From Diacronema lutheri (Eukaryota > Haptophyta > Pavlovophyceae > Pavlovales > Pavlovaceae), in NCBI GenBank assembly GCA_019448385.1, contig JAGTXO010000005.1:930001-994000 (forward strand): a stretch of 64,000 nucleotides of DNA, in the 5' to 3' direction. This document shows, one piece after another, positions 28,849 to 37,222 of this stretch. Made by a program: the position numbers and the translations under genes. Position 1 is the stretch's first letter, and every line of letters starts with the position of its first letter. A model generated the notes under the pieces. That model did not search any database and was not told the origin of the DNA. It saw only the letters and a list, made by a program, of their open reading frames with translations.

Positions 28849-30381
28849 TTACGAGTGGCTCAGCAGAGGCGTTGTCGCTGCCCTCATCGCACTCACGAGC
28901 TCATCACTCGTCCAGAAGACGACAAACCCGTCGAGACCTGTCGTCGTGAAATCGACGACGCGGCCGCCGACCTTGCCCTCAAAGGCACGCACGCACGTGA
29001 CGCAGTTCTGGTGCACGCTCGAGAGCTTCGCCGTCTGGCTGACGGTCTGCTCCTGCCCCGCCTTGTCCTGCGCCTGAAACATGCGCATCGCCGCGTTGAC
29101 CGCAGATGTTGCAAAGCTCCCGCCTGTATTTCGCTCGGCGGTCTCAAGCGGCTCGCCATCGCTGTACGTGCTCGCGCCGGGCGTTTGGCGAAAGAGCAGC
29201 GGCGTGTATTCGAAGCCCACGCCAATGAAAGAGCCCGTCGGCAGGAAGCTGAGCGCCTGCGCACGCGCACGCGCGCGGCCGGTGCGCGCGGATGCACACA
29301 CGCGCCTCAGCCCATGCGCAATGGCGCAATGGCGCAATGGCGCAATGGCGCAATGGCGGCGCGTGCCGACGCGGCGGTAGGCTCTGCCGCTGCTCGGTGC
29401 TCTCGCACTTTGATGGGCAGGCCACGAAGACGGATGACCTGCAGCGGCGCCTCCGGTGAGAGCAGGCTCACGACCGTCACGCGCGAGTCGTGCGACGCGA
29501 ACACGACGGTCGTTCCGTTCGGGTGCCACGCAGCGGCATGCACCCAGCCCGCGCACGCGTACTCGGCGAGTACCGTCCCAAAGGCGGGGTCTTCGCCAAA
29601 GGGCGTCTGCTTTCCGGACTTGTCCACGCCCTTGACGTACGCGCTCACGATCCGCGCCCTTGAGTCGGCGCAGCCCGTAGCGAGGAGCAGCGCGGATGGG
29701 GACCATGAGACTCCCAGCACGGTTGAGCCGTGTCGCCTCAGATGCTTGGATACCCAAAAGTTGTTCTGCGACTCGAAGTAGCAGACCGCGACGAGCTTCT
29801 CCCCGCTCCCAACCGCAAACTTGGCCTCTGCGCACGACACGAATGCACGCGCTCGCGCGTGATCGCCCGCGCGCACGGCAAGAGGCGGCAGCACGTGCGC
29901 GCTCACGCGGCGCGCACCATCTGGGCTCCAGCTGACCGACGTGGCCGCGCGCTGCAGCCGTAGAATCACGAGCGTTGGCCTCCACTCGTTGTCCTGCAGC
30001 TCCCACACGTACGCATTCCGGTCCTGGGACGAGCTGACGATGCGATTCGTCGATGCGGCCCAGTCGATCCCGGTGACGAGCGCGTCGTGCTCGCGCAGCG
30101 TCCACGCGCGCGTGAATTTGGGTGGTCCCGCCGTGGCAGCCTGCATGCTGTAGATGTGTATGTCGTTGCTGTTCGGCGATATCGCAAGCACTGCGCCGCG
30201 TGGCGCACGCGCAGGCGGGATGCGTCGGCGCGCAAGCATGTCATCCCGCGCGCGCGCGATGCCGCGCGCTTTGCGGTCGCCGGTTGCGGCAGCCGGTGGT
30301 CGCGCCGAAGCGCGGACTCGACCGGTCGCGATTCCACGCGTGGCAGGTGATGCACGGCTCGAGCGCCTCGACGATTGGCAT
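28849..30381 (-). CDS. ARPC1: ARPC1, Arp2/3 complex WD40 subunit
   Basis: Four exons, minus strand: 30381-30318, 30190-29918, 29827-29409, 29256-28849 (387 residues; family about 370). Exon 1 encodes MPIVEALEPCITCHAWNRDR and joins across a GTCCGC donor to LAISPNSNDIHIY, matching the invariant ARPC1 start. Then HDALVTGIDWA, RNAYVWEL, TLVILRLQRAA, KFAVGSGEKLVAVCYFE, WVHAAAWHPNG and a final TTGLDGFVVFW repeat build the seven-blade propeller; the insert before the last blade is present. Part of the actin-nucleating Arp2/3 complex. Intron 3 contains an 8-bp repeat array. It diverges from the acylphosphatase-like gene, 103 bp apart. Confidence 0.92.
29316..29355. repeat. five copies of GCGCAATG in ARPC1 intron 3
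   Basis: A perfect 8-bp tandem array, 40 bp, fully inside the intron 29408-29257. Confidence 0.9.
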
Positions 30382-30390
30382 CGCTCCGGC

Positions 30391-30442
30391 GCCAAGTGTC
30401 GGCGCCCGTCGCTTGCCGCCAAGTGTCGGCCGCCCGTCGCTT
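30391..30442. promoter_or_regulatory. duplicated 24-bp motif in a 103-bp bidirectional promoter
   Basis: GCCAAGTGTCGGCGCCCGTC plus GCTT at 30391-30414 recurs with one extra C at 30418-30442. Both copies lie between the ARPC1 start (30381) and the ATG at 30485, so they may be factor-binding sites; a chance slippage duplication is the alternative. Confidence 0.4.
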
Positions 30443-30484
30443 CCCTCTCAGCGCCCCGTTTTTCGCGTTCGGGATCGGAGACCG

Positions 30485-31252
30485 ATGGCGCTCGCAATCA
30501 TCCTGCTCGGTGGCGTCGCGCTCATCAAACACCCGGTCGCACCTCCGCGAGGTGCCGCACTCCGTGCGTGCTTCGTGCGGCAGGCGTCGCCGCTTCATGT
30601 GGCGCGCGTGCTCATGTGCACGGCGGAGGGCTCGCCGCAGCGCATGTCGATCAAAGTCTCCGCGCCGCAGCCGACGTTGGCAAAGCTCGCCGCGGCCTGC
30701 AGGATGGAGGGCGGCGTGAAGCGGGGGCTCACCGGCATCGTCTATGGAATCGAGGCTGGCCGCATCGAGATCGTGAGCGAGGGCAAGCGCGTCGACAAAT
30801 TCGTCTCGTGGGTCGAAAAGTTCATTGAGCAGGAGTGCGTGGACGTCGCGGAAGCGTGCGAGGTGGCAACCGTGCTGGCGCGCGACCTGGACTCGGGCAC
30901 CAAGGCCATGTACAGCAGCGCTTTTCCGGTGGTCAACTTTGACGCGGACGCGCGGCGGGTGCGCATCAACCTGCGGGGCGACAAGCAGGTCCTGGACTAT
31001 ACACTGCGCCACACGAAGATCGAGGCGGGCTACAACCGCAAGCTCACGTACGAGGGCAACTGGATTGACGACCAGCAGCTCGAGCTGATGGTCGAGGGCC
31101 CCGCCCGGCAGCTCAAGTCGTTCGTGCGGTGGTGCAAGCGGGGGCCCCCGCTGCAGCGGCCGGAGACAATCACCATCCACTGGGGCGACATGCCTATAGA
31201 GGACGTGGAGCCCATGTCCACCGCGTTCCGGGACGAGGGCTCTGCACTGTGA
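30485..31252 (+). CDS. acylphosphatase-like protein with targeting leader
   Basis: 255 residues from the ATG at 30485. The leader MALAIILLGGVALIKHP plus a basic stretch could be a signal or plastid/mitochondrial presequence. The body has two acylphosphatase-like halves: GLTGIVYGIEAGRIEIVSEG followed by VDKFVSWVEKFI, and later MVEGPARQLKSFVRWCKRGP ending ETITIHW, the usual end of the fold. The catalytic Arg loop (GxVQGVxFR) of true acylphosphatases is not evident, so the domain may bind rather than hydrolyse. Convergent with guanine deaminase at 109 bp. Confidence 0.5.
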   Translation: MALAIILLGGVALIKHPVAPPRGAALRACFVRQASPLHVARVLMCTAEGSPQRMSIKVSAPQPTLAKLAAACRMEGGVKRGLTGIVYGIEAGRIEIVSEGKRVDKFVSWVEKFIEQECVDVAEACEVATVLARDLDSGTKAMYSSAFPVVNFDADARRVRINLRGDKQVLDYTLRHTKIEAGYNRKLTYEGNWIDDQQLELMVEGPARQLKSFVRWCKRGPPLQRPETITIHWGDMPIEDVEPMSTAFRDEGSAL

Positions 31253-31361
31253 CTGACACACTCGCGGCGTGCGAGCCAGACCTTCTCCGCTCCACGTGTG
31301 GGCAGCACACCGCGCCGGCAGGGCGGACGAGCGCCGCGAGGCTGCCTCGCCACCCTGGCCG

Positions 31362-32936
31362 CTATTTTGCCTTGGGCATCTTGAGCGGGCGCGGGTTCTC
31401 GTCGGCCGCTCGCTCGCGGATGGTCTTTGCGTTTTTGATCACGGCGTCCGCCTCTTTGCCAGCCTCGGCCGCGTCGCCGTGCTCGCGGTAAGCGGCGTGC
31501 GACGCGCCGGCGACGCGCCGGCCGGCGACGTACACCGAGATGATGTGGCGGTCGTCGCCGGTGAAGAGGAACTTCTCGAGCGACGTGAGCACGTCGTCCT
31601 CGTCGAACACGCAGAACGAGCCGCCGCACAGCGGCGCCACGTCGACGAGCAGCGCGTCGAATTGCCGGCCGGGCTCGAGGCCGCCCGTCACGTCACCGAG
31701 GCCAAGGACGTTGGCGCCGCCCTGCGTCGCGAGCCAGAGCGTCTCCTGCCACGAGAGCGGCTTCCACTTGCGCGTCGGCTGCTCCTCGTCGGGCATACGC
31801 GAGACCAGGTTGGACGTGATGACCGACTGTCGGATTGCGTCGAGCATCGACGCCGACCAGCCGCCCGACACGTCCGTGCCGAGCGCCACCGGCACGCCCT
31901 CCTCGAGCCAGCGGCGCACATTGCATAGCGCGCCGCCGACGAGGAAGTTGGACGCAGCGCAGTGCACGACGCCCGCGCCGTGCTCGTGGAGCAGCGTGCG
32001 CTCGGTGCGGTTGCAGTGGCAGCAGTGCGCAAAGTACGTGCGCTCGTGTAGCAGGCCCGAGCGCTTGTACACGTCCGCGTAACAGCTCGCCTCAGGGTGC
32101 ATCTCGGCGACCCACGCGCATTCGCTCGCGTTCTCTGAAAGGTGCGTGTGCACCGGCAGCTTCTGCCCGCTGCCGTCGCCGCGGCGCGACAGCTCGCCCA
32201 GCGCCTTCATCAGCGGCGGCGTGCAGGACGGCGCGAAGCGCGGGATGACCGCGGGCGTGACGAGCGCCGGTCGCTTGCCGCCGACGCCCACGCCGTGGGG
32301 CTCTTCCTTGGCGCGCGACGCGAGCACGTTGCTCACGAAGAGCGCCGACTCGGCCGCCGCGACCTCTGCGCTCGGCTCGATGTAGTTTGGCGGCGAGTTG
32401 CGGTCCATCGACACCTTACCAACGTGCGCGCGCTGGCCCGCCGTGCGCACCTGGCGCACGAGCTCCTCGGTCGCCTCGCGATGGATCGTGCCAAAGTAGG
32501 CGCACGTGGTCGTGCCGTACCTCAGGTGGCGCGCGACGGCCGACGCGTAGATGCGGCGCGCGTAGTTGACGTCCTTGAATTTGGACTCGGTCGGGAACGT
32601 GTAGCGCTCGAGCCAATCGAGAAGGGGCAGGTCGAGGCCCGTGCCGTGGAATGCGTACTGCGGCGCGTGTGCATGGCCGTCGACGAAGCCGGGCATCAGA
32701 AACTGCGCGCGGCGGATCTTCGTCACCTGCGCCGGCACAAGCAGCGCTAGGTGCGCGCGCGCCGCCTGCGTGGCCTCGTCCTCGCTCGCGAGGTCTACGA
32801 TCGCGGCGATCGCGCCCGACCGGCTGTCGACAAGCACGAGGCCCTGCTCGGACGAGATGGTGAGCTCGCCGATCGTCGGCAGCCGCACGTGCGTGCCCAC
32901 GAACGCGAGCGTGTGCTCGGGCGGCGGAAGATCCAT
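31362..32936 (-). CDS. GDA: guanine deaminase
   Basis: 524 residues on the minus strand from the ATG at 32936; an in-frame ATG at 33066 would add an N-terminal extension. Amidohydrolase signatures of guanine deaminase in order: FLMPGFVDGHAHAPQYAF (metal-binding HxH), LPLLDWLERYTFP (substrate loop typical of the family), TTCAYFGT, LPVHTHLSEN, YFAHCCHCN, and ALGTDVSGGWSASML with the catalytic Asp. It converts guanine to xanthine in purine breakdown. The C-terminal 40 residues are Lys/Ala-rich. The next gene upstream on the same strand is a PuuE-type allantoinase, and urate oxidase lies beyond it. Confidence 0.92.
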   Translation of the reverse strand: MDLPPPEHTLAFVGTHVRLPTIGELTISSEQGLVLVDSRSGAIAAIVDLASEDEATQAARAHLALLVPAQVTKIRRAQFLMPGFVDGHAHAPQYAFHGTGLDLPLLDWLERYTFPTESKFKDVNYARRIYASAVARHLRYGTTTCAYFGTIHREATEELVRQVRTAGQRAHVGKVSMDRNSPPNYIEPSAEVAAAESALFVSNVLASRAKEEPHGVGVGGKRPALVTPAVIPRFAPSCTPPLMKALGELSRRGDGSGQKLPVHTHLSENASECAWVAEMHPEASCYADVYKRSGLLHERTYFAHCCHCNRTERTLLHEHGAGVVHCAASNFLVGGALCNVRRWLEEGVPVALGTDVSGGWSASMLDAIRQSVITSNLVSRMPDEEQPTRKWKPLSWQETLWLATQGGANVLGLGDVTGGLEPGRQFDALLVDVAPLCGGSFCVFDEDDVLTSLEKFLFTGDDRHIISVYVAGRRVAGASHAAYREHGDAAEAGKEADAVIKNAKTIRERAADENPRPLKMPKAK

Positions 32937-33138
32937 CCCGCGCGACGGCCCGAGGTCGCTAATGACGCGCGCGGCGAACAGGCGCGCGCAACGCACGTGG
33001 CCCAGTTTGCAAGCAGACGCCGGCTTTTGACTGCGAGGCAGACCACAGCGGCAAGACTCGACATGCATTGAGCAGACATTTGCGAACAACGCAACAGTCC
33101 AGACGCGAAAGTGGAAGCGTGAGGGACGGTCGTCCGCC

Positions 33139-33189
<51 letters not shown>

Positions 33190-33351
33190 CGCGCCTTCCC
33201 CCTCCCCCCCCTCCCCGCCGCGCGCGCGCGCCATCCACCCACCTGCACACACGCACAGACTCCCCACCTCGGCCGAGGCGCAGCCGCGCGGGTCCACGGG
33301 GCGACGCGCGCATGAGAGCGCAAATGGCTGGCGTTTCGCGCCCGGGCCTCG
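32937..33351. other. 415-bp spacer with a 49-base C homopolymer
   Basis: Between the allantoinase stop and the guanine deaminase start. 33140-33188 is an uninterrupted C49 on the plus strand (G49 in transcript sense), followed by CCCTCCCCC stretches. No gene is seen apart from the possible N-terminal extension of guanine deaminase up to 33066. Confidence 0.85.
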
Positions 33352-34314
33352 TCAGAAGGCGTGCGCGGGCGGGCTGCCGTGCCCCGCCGGCCAATGGTGC
33401 TTGTACCAGTGCCGCGCGATGTCCTCGCGCGTCGCTACCCACACTTCTGACTTGAGCGCCTCGACGTGCGCGAGGAACTTCGCGAGGCCGTGCGCGCGGC
33501 CCGGCCTGCCGACAAGCCGGCAGTGCAGTCCGACGCTCATCATCTTTGGCGCGCCCTGCCGCCCCTCCTCGACGAGGTAGTCGAGCGAGTCGCGCAGGTA
33601 AGCGAAGAACTCGTCGCCGTGCGAGAAGCCGTTGGGGATCGCGAAGCGCATGTCGTTCTCGCTTAGCGTGTATGGCACGATCAGGTGCGGCCTTCCCGAC
33701 TCGAAGCTCCAGTACGGCAGGTCGTCCGCGTACGAGTCGCAGTCGTACAGGAAGCAATCGTGCTCGAGCACGAGCCGGCGCGTATTCACGTTCGGCTTGC
33801 CCTGGTACATGCCGACGGGCTTCTTGCCGATGATCGCGTCGTGCACTGCGATCGTCTTCGCAATATGCTCGCGCTCCGTTGCCTCGTCCACCTCCTGGTA
33901 GTCGATCCAACGGTAGCCGTGCGACGCGACCTCCCAGTTGGCCGCAACCATCGCGCGCGCCGCCTCCGGGTTGCGCTCGAGCGCCATCCCACATGCGAAG
34001 ACGGTGCAAGGCATGCGGCGGCTCGTTATCAGCCGGTGCAGCCGCCAGAAGCCCGCGCGCGCGCCGTAGTCATACAGCGACTCCATGTTAGCGCTGCGCT
34101 GCCCCGTGAGCGCGGCCGCGCCGACGATCTCGCTCAGGAGCTTCTCCGACTCGCCGTCGCCGTGCAGCAGGCAGCTTTCCGCGCCCTCCTCGTAGTTAAG
34201 GACGAGCGAGAGTGCGACCTTTGCGCCGTTCGGCCACTTCGGATCCGGCGGCTGCGCGCCGTAGCCGAACACGTCACGCGGGTCGGGCGCGCCGTACATC
34301 GCGGGGAGCGCCAT
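33352..34314 (-). CDS. puuE: allantoinase, cofactor-independent PuuE type
   Basis: 320 residues, minus strand, ATG at 34314. Nearly the whole protein follows the PuuE family (polysaccharide-deacetylase fold): GYGAQPPDPKWPNGAKVALS, LVLNYEEGAESCLLHGD, NMESLYDYGARAGFWRLHRL, TVFACGMALERNPE, WEVASHGYRWIDYQ, CDSYADDLPYW, DMRFAIPNGF and MMSVGLHCRLVGRPGR. PuuE hydrolyses allantoin to allantoate. It is best known from bacteria and is unrelated to the amidohydrolase-type allantoinase (AllB/ALN). No organelle signal is evident. The upstream region holds a transposon end 37 bp from the ATG; on its far side, divergently, lies urate oxidase. Confidence 0.9.
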   Translation of the reverse strand: MALPAMYGAPDPRDVFGYGAQPPDPKWPNGAKVALSLVLNYEEGAESCLLHGDGESEKLLSEIVGAAALTGQRSANMESLYDYGARAGFWRLHRLITSRRMPCTVFACGMALERNPEAARAMVAANWEVASHGYRWIDYQEVDEATEREHIAKTIAVHDAIIGKKPVGMYQGKPNVNTRRLVLEHDCFLYDCDSYADDLPYWSFESGRPHLIVPYTLSENDMRFAIPNGFSHGDEFFAYLRDSLDYLVEEGRQGAPKMMSVGLHCRLVGRPGRAHGLAKFLAHVEALKSEVWVATREDIARHWYKHHWPAGHGSPPAHAF

Positions 34315-34350
34315 GCTTGCGCCTTAAAACCCGCGCGCCGCCTGTTGACG

Positions 34351-36047
34351 TATGGAGGGGGTTCGCCTAGATTTCGCCCAAGATAACTGCCAAAAGTGAC
34401 CTTCATTCAGCATGTTGGCCGGGCCGTCCATGTGATCGCGACGCGATGCGCTCGCGAGAGCACATGGGGCACTGCCGTCTCGGCGAAATTTGCGCTGGGC
34501 GTGTCGACGCCCGACGTCTCCACGTGCCGCTACAATACGCTGAAGTTGCCCCCAACAAGCTGCTCTGGGCGAATATTTACCGGGCGCGGCTGCGCTCGCC
34601 TGCGAGCGTGTGCTCGCTCCTGGTCGATGGCAGGCCTCCACAGCGCCCCCCTTCCTGCAGCCCACTACCCGGCACGTCAAGTAGACCGCCAAGACCGCTG
34701 GGACCACCCACTTTGCCCTCGTGCAGTCGGGGTGGAGGATGCAGCCACGCGTGCCGGCGCGTGCCGCGCGTGCGACGTGTCGCACGCTCGGCCGCGGTCG
34801 GGCGCCACACCGCATATGAGACGTCCGCCGTGACGCGCGCATCGCTCAGGCTTGACTGCTGCAATCTTAGCGCCACTCACTCAACGGGCTCCGCCGACTC
34901 CGCCTCGTCCCCGAAATTGACACGCCCGCCGCACTCGCACCACAGCTTGCCGTTCTCGTCGGGCGTGAGCTGGCCAGCGGCGTGCTCCTTGTTGCACGAC
35001 GGGCAGCTGCCGCCGACGCTGGCAGAAGCCAGGTCCTCGTCGGGCATCTTTGTGGTCGCCCATTCTGCTCGATGAAGTGGACGCCACGCTCGGCGCACCG
35101 GCGGACGAATCCTGCGACCATCGTCGACACGTCCGTCAGCTGCATGTACGGCGTGCCCGTCTTGGGGACGACGAGGTTCATCTCGATGCACGTGCGGCGA
35201 AGGAGCTCCTCGATCTCAGCGAAGCGGTACGGGCAGTGCATCAGCGCGGCATCGGCGATCGTGACCATCAGCTTCTTTTCGACCGCCTCGCCGAGCACCG
35301 TGTGGGGGGCCGACCCCTTGGGCGTCGTTATCCGCTGCTCGTCACGCATGACTAGCCACTTCGGCGCACCGTCAGACGCGCGCGGCTTGAGGTAGCCCTC
35401 GAGCGTCTTGCGCGGCACCTTGTACGCGCTCGGGTTGCGCCGCACCTCGGCAAGCGTGAGGCTGCCCGCTTTGATCCGCGCGCACAGGTTGTACACGTCG
35501 TCCATCTCGTAGCCGTTGCGGTACGTCGCCTTTGGTTTGATGGTCACCTCCTCGCCGCGCGCGACGGACGAAAGTAGCCTTCGCGCCGTCTTGGAGGTGC
35601 CGACGACGCGCGACGCGGCCGCCACCGCTGCGCCGACGGCTCGGCGTCGGTCAGAGCCTGCCCGCGCGTGTGGCCCGCCGGCGCGTCGGCGAGCGCTTCG
35701 CGCGAGCGCTTCGCGCGCTGTTTCGCCTCCGCCCTGAGCGCGTCGAGCTGCGCCTGCATAGCCGCGAGCTCCACCTCGAGCGCCTGCGTCCGCGCCGCGT
35801 CGGCCGATCGCCTTCTCGATGTAGGCGTGCGCGTGCGTCGCGTTGATGTGCACCGGCTCGAGCGGCTGGCGCTCGACGACGCGCACCCCCACCGCCTTCT
35901 TGGCGGCTCATCGCGCGCGCGCCGCGCCGCTGAGCTGCCCCCCATGGCGCCCACTCGCGCCGCCCATGGTCCCCGACATCTCCCGCCCTTCGGCACCGTC
36001 GTTGGGCGAATATGAGCCTCGGGCGAAATCTAGGCGAACCCCTCATA
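34351..36047. mobile_element. decayed pogo-like DNA transposon between allantoinase and urate oxidase
   Basis: Inverted termini: left from TA at 34351, right ending with TA at 36047. Outer sequences read TATGGAGGGGGTTCGCC and TATGAGGGGTTCGCC, then share an identical stretch; GGGCGAAATCTAGGCGAACC occurs at 36021-36040 and inverted at 34360-34379. A TA duplication fits Tc1/mariner/pogo elements. Inside, on the minus strand, lies a remnant with a psq-type and a CENP-B-type helix-turn-helix, as in pogo transposases. No DDE catalytic domain is present, so the copy is internally deleted and non-autonomous. The left third (34381-34866) holds nothing recognisable. Confidence 0.7.
34877..35892 (-). 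pseudogene. pogo-like transposase remnant (HTH region and zinc ribbon)
   Basis: Recognisable parts in transcript order: a coiled-coil segment (ALEVELAAMQAQLDALRAEA) in one frame, the psq-type HTH (MDDVYNLCARIKAGSLTLAE, then YKVPRKTLEGYLKP) and a CENP-B-like helical block (VLGEAVEKKLMVTIADAAL, FAEIEELLRRTC) in another, and a C-terminal zinc ribbon (CPSC ... CECGG, CX2C-X18-CXC) in a third. At least three frame changes separate them, and the DDE/D nuclease domain is absent. Not a host gene. Confidence 0.6.
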
Positions 36048-36071
36048 TCGGCAGGCAGTCTGGTGAGAAGA

Positions 36072-37142
36072 ATGTCGCGCGTGTTTGCGCGCATCGGCCG
36101 GTTCGCGGCGTCCTCGCTCGCGGGTGCGGCAGGCGCCGCGGCGTGCGGCGTGGCGGCTTCGTCGTGCGTGACGCCGCTACGCTTCGCGGAGGCCGCGCCG
36201 TATGCGGGCCCGAAGGAAACGGACCTGCGCGAGACGTCGTACCCGATCCCGGAGCACTACCACGGCAAGTGGCGGGTGCGCGTGCTCAAGGTGCGGCGCC
36301 CACCGGCGGGCGTGGAGGCGCGGCACGAGATCAACGAGTACAACGTGCGTGTCTACCTATGGTCGCCTGACTACGAAAAGGTCTTTACCAACAATGACAA
36401 TGCGGACCTCGTCGCGACGGACACGTGCAAGAACACTGTCTACGTCGTCGCCAAGCGCACCGCGTGCGAGACGCCCGAGCAATTCGGCATCGACATCGCG
36501 ACGCATTTTATGACAGAGTACCCATTCCTCTCCAAGTGCAAGATCGAGCTCGACGAGAAGCCGTGGGGCCGCGCCATCGTCAACGGCGAGGAGCACGACC
36601 ACTCGTTTGTCCTCGGCGGGACGGAGCACAAGCGTGCTTCGGTCGAGATCGGGCGCGACTCACTGGGCAAACTGCTGCGGCCGACCGTGATCTCGTCTAT
36701 CGTGGGCATGACGATCTTAAAGACGACACAATCCGGCTTCACCGGCTACCTGCAGGACAAGTACACCCTCCTCCCTGAGACGGAGGAGCGCTGCCTTGCG
36801 ACCGAGCTGTGCGCCGACTGGACCTTCATGAAGAGCGACCCTCCGCCCGATTACGCAGCGGTGCGCAAGGCGGTGCGCGAGCAGCTCAAGCTGGGCATCT
36901 TTGGGCCGGCGCGCGGCGGCGTCTACTCGGCCTCGCTGCAGGCGACTATCTACGATGCGGGCTGCCTCGTGCTCGACGCGGCGCCGCATGTCAAGGACCT
37001 CCAGATCTTCACGCCGAACCTGCACTACCTCCCCGCATCCTTCCTTGATCGGCTCGGCGAGAAGTTTGAGGACGACAGCTTCTACCCGATCGACTCCCCG
37101 TCGGGCACGATCTGCTGCAAAGTGGTGCGCAAGAACGTTTGA
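36072..37142 (+). CDS. UOX: urate oxidase (uricase)
   Basis: 356 residues from the ATG at 36072. Uricase motifs: HYHGKWRVRVLKV with catalytic Lys66, DLVATDTCKNTVYVVAK with Thr116, HSFVLGGTEHKRASVEI, ILKTTQSGFTGYLQDKYTLL followed by PETEERCLATELCADW, and TPNLHYLPASF with His318: the full Lys/Thr/His catalytic set. It oxidises urate to 5-hydroxyisourate. The N-terminal 40 residues are Arg/Ala-rich with a hydrophobic centre, a possible mitochondrial-type presequence; the C-terminus (VVRKNV) lacks a peroxisomal SKL. An upstream in-frame ATG at 36012 lies inside the transposon end and is probably not the original start. Confidence 0.93.
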   Translation: MSRVFARIGRFAASSLAGAAGAAACGVAASSCVTPLRFAEAAPYAGPKETDLRETSYPIPEHYHGKWRVRVLKVRRPPAGVEARHEINEYNVRVYLWSPDYEKVFTNNDNADLVATDTCKNTVYVVAKRTACETPEQFGIDIATHFMTEYPFLSKCKIELDEKPWGRAIVNGEEHDHSFVLGGTEHKRASVEIGRDSLGKLLRPTVISSIVGMTILKTTQSGFTGYLQDKYTLLPETEERCLATELCADWTFMKSDPPPDYAAVRKAVREQLKLGIFGPARGGVYSASLQATIYDAGCLVLDAAPHVKDLQIFTPNLHYLPASFLDRLGEKFEDDSFYPIDSPSGTICCKVVRKNV

Positions 37143-37222
37143 CGCACATCCTCGAGCTCCCGCGTAACGTGTCGCGGCGAGCGCCACGCAGCCCTCATCG
37201 GTGAACCGCGAGCCAGTGAAGT

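Noticed and set aside
34381-34866. Small open frames on both strands (for example 34396-34833 plus)
   Set aside because: Inside the transposon, no motif, no coding-like composition.
34867-35892. First impression of an eIF2-beta/eIF5-type protein because of the terminal zinc ribbon
   Set aside because: The helix-turn-helix blocks, frame changes and flanking inverted repeats fit a pogo-like transposase remnant better.
34358-36042. The repeated GGGCGAAATCTAGGCGAACC read as a host promoter motif
   Set aside because: The two copies are inverted, sit at the ends of a transposase remnant and are flanked by TA; a transposon terminus explains them. A later promoter role is still possible and is listed as a finding.
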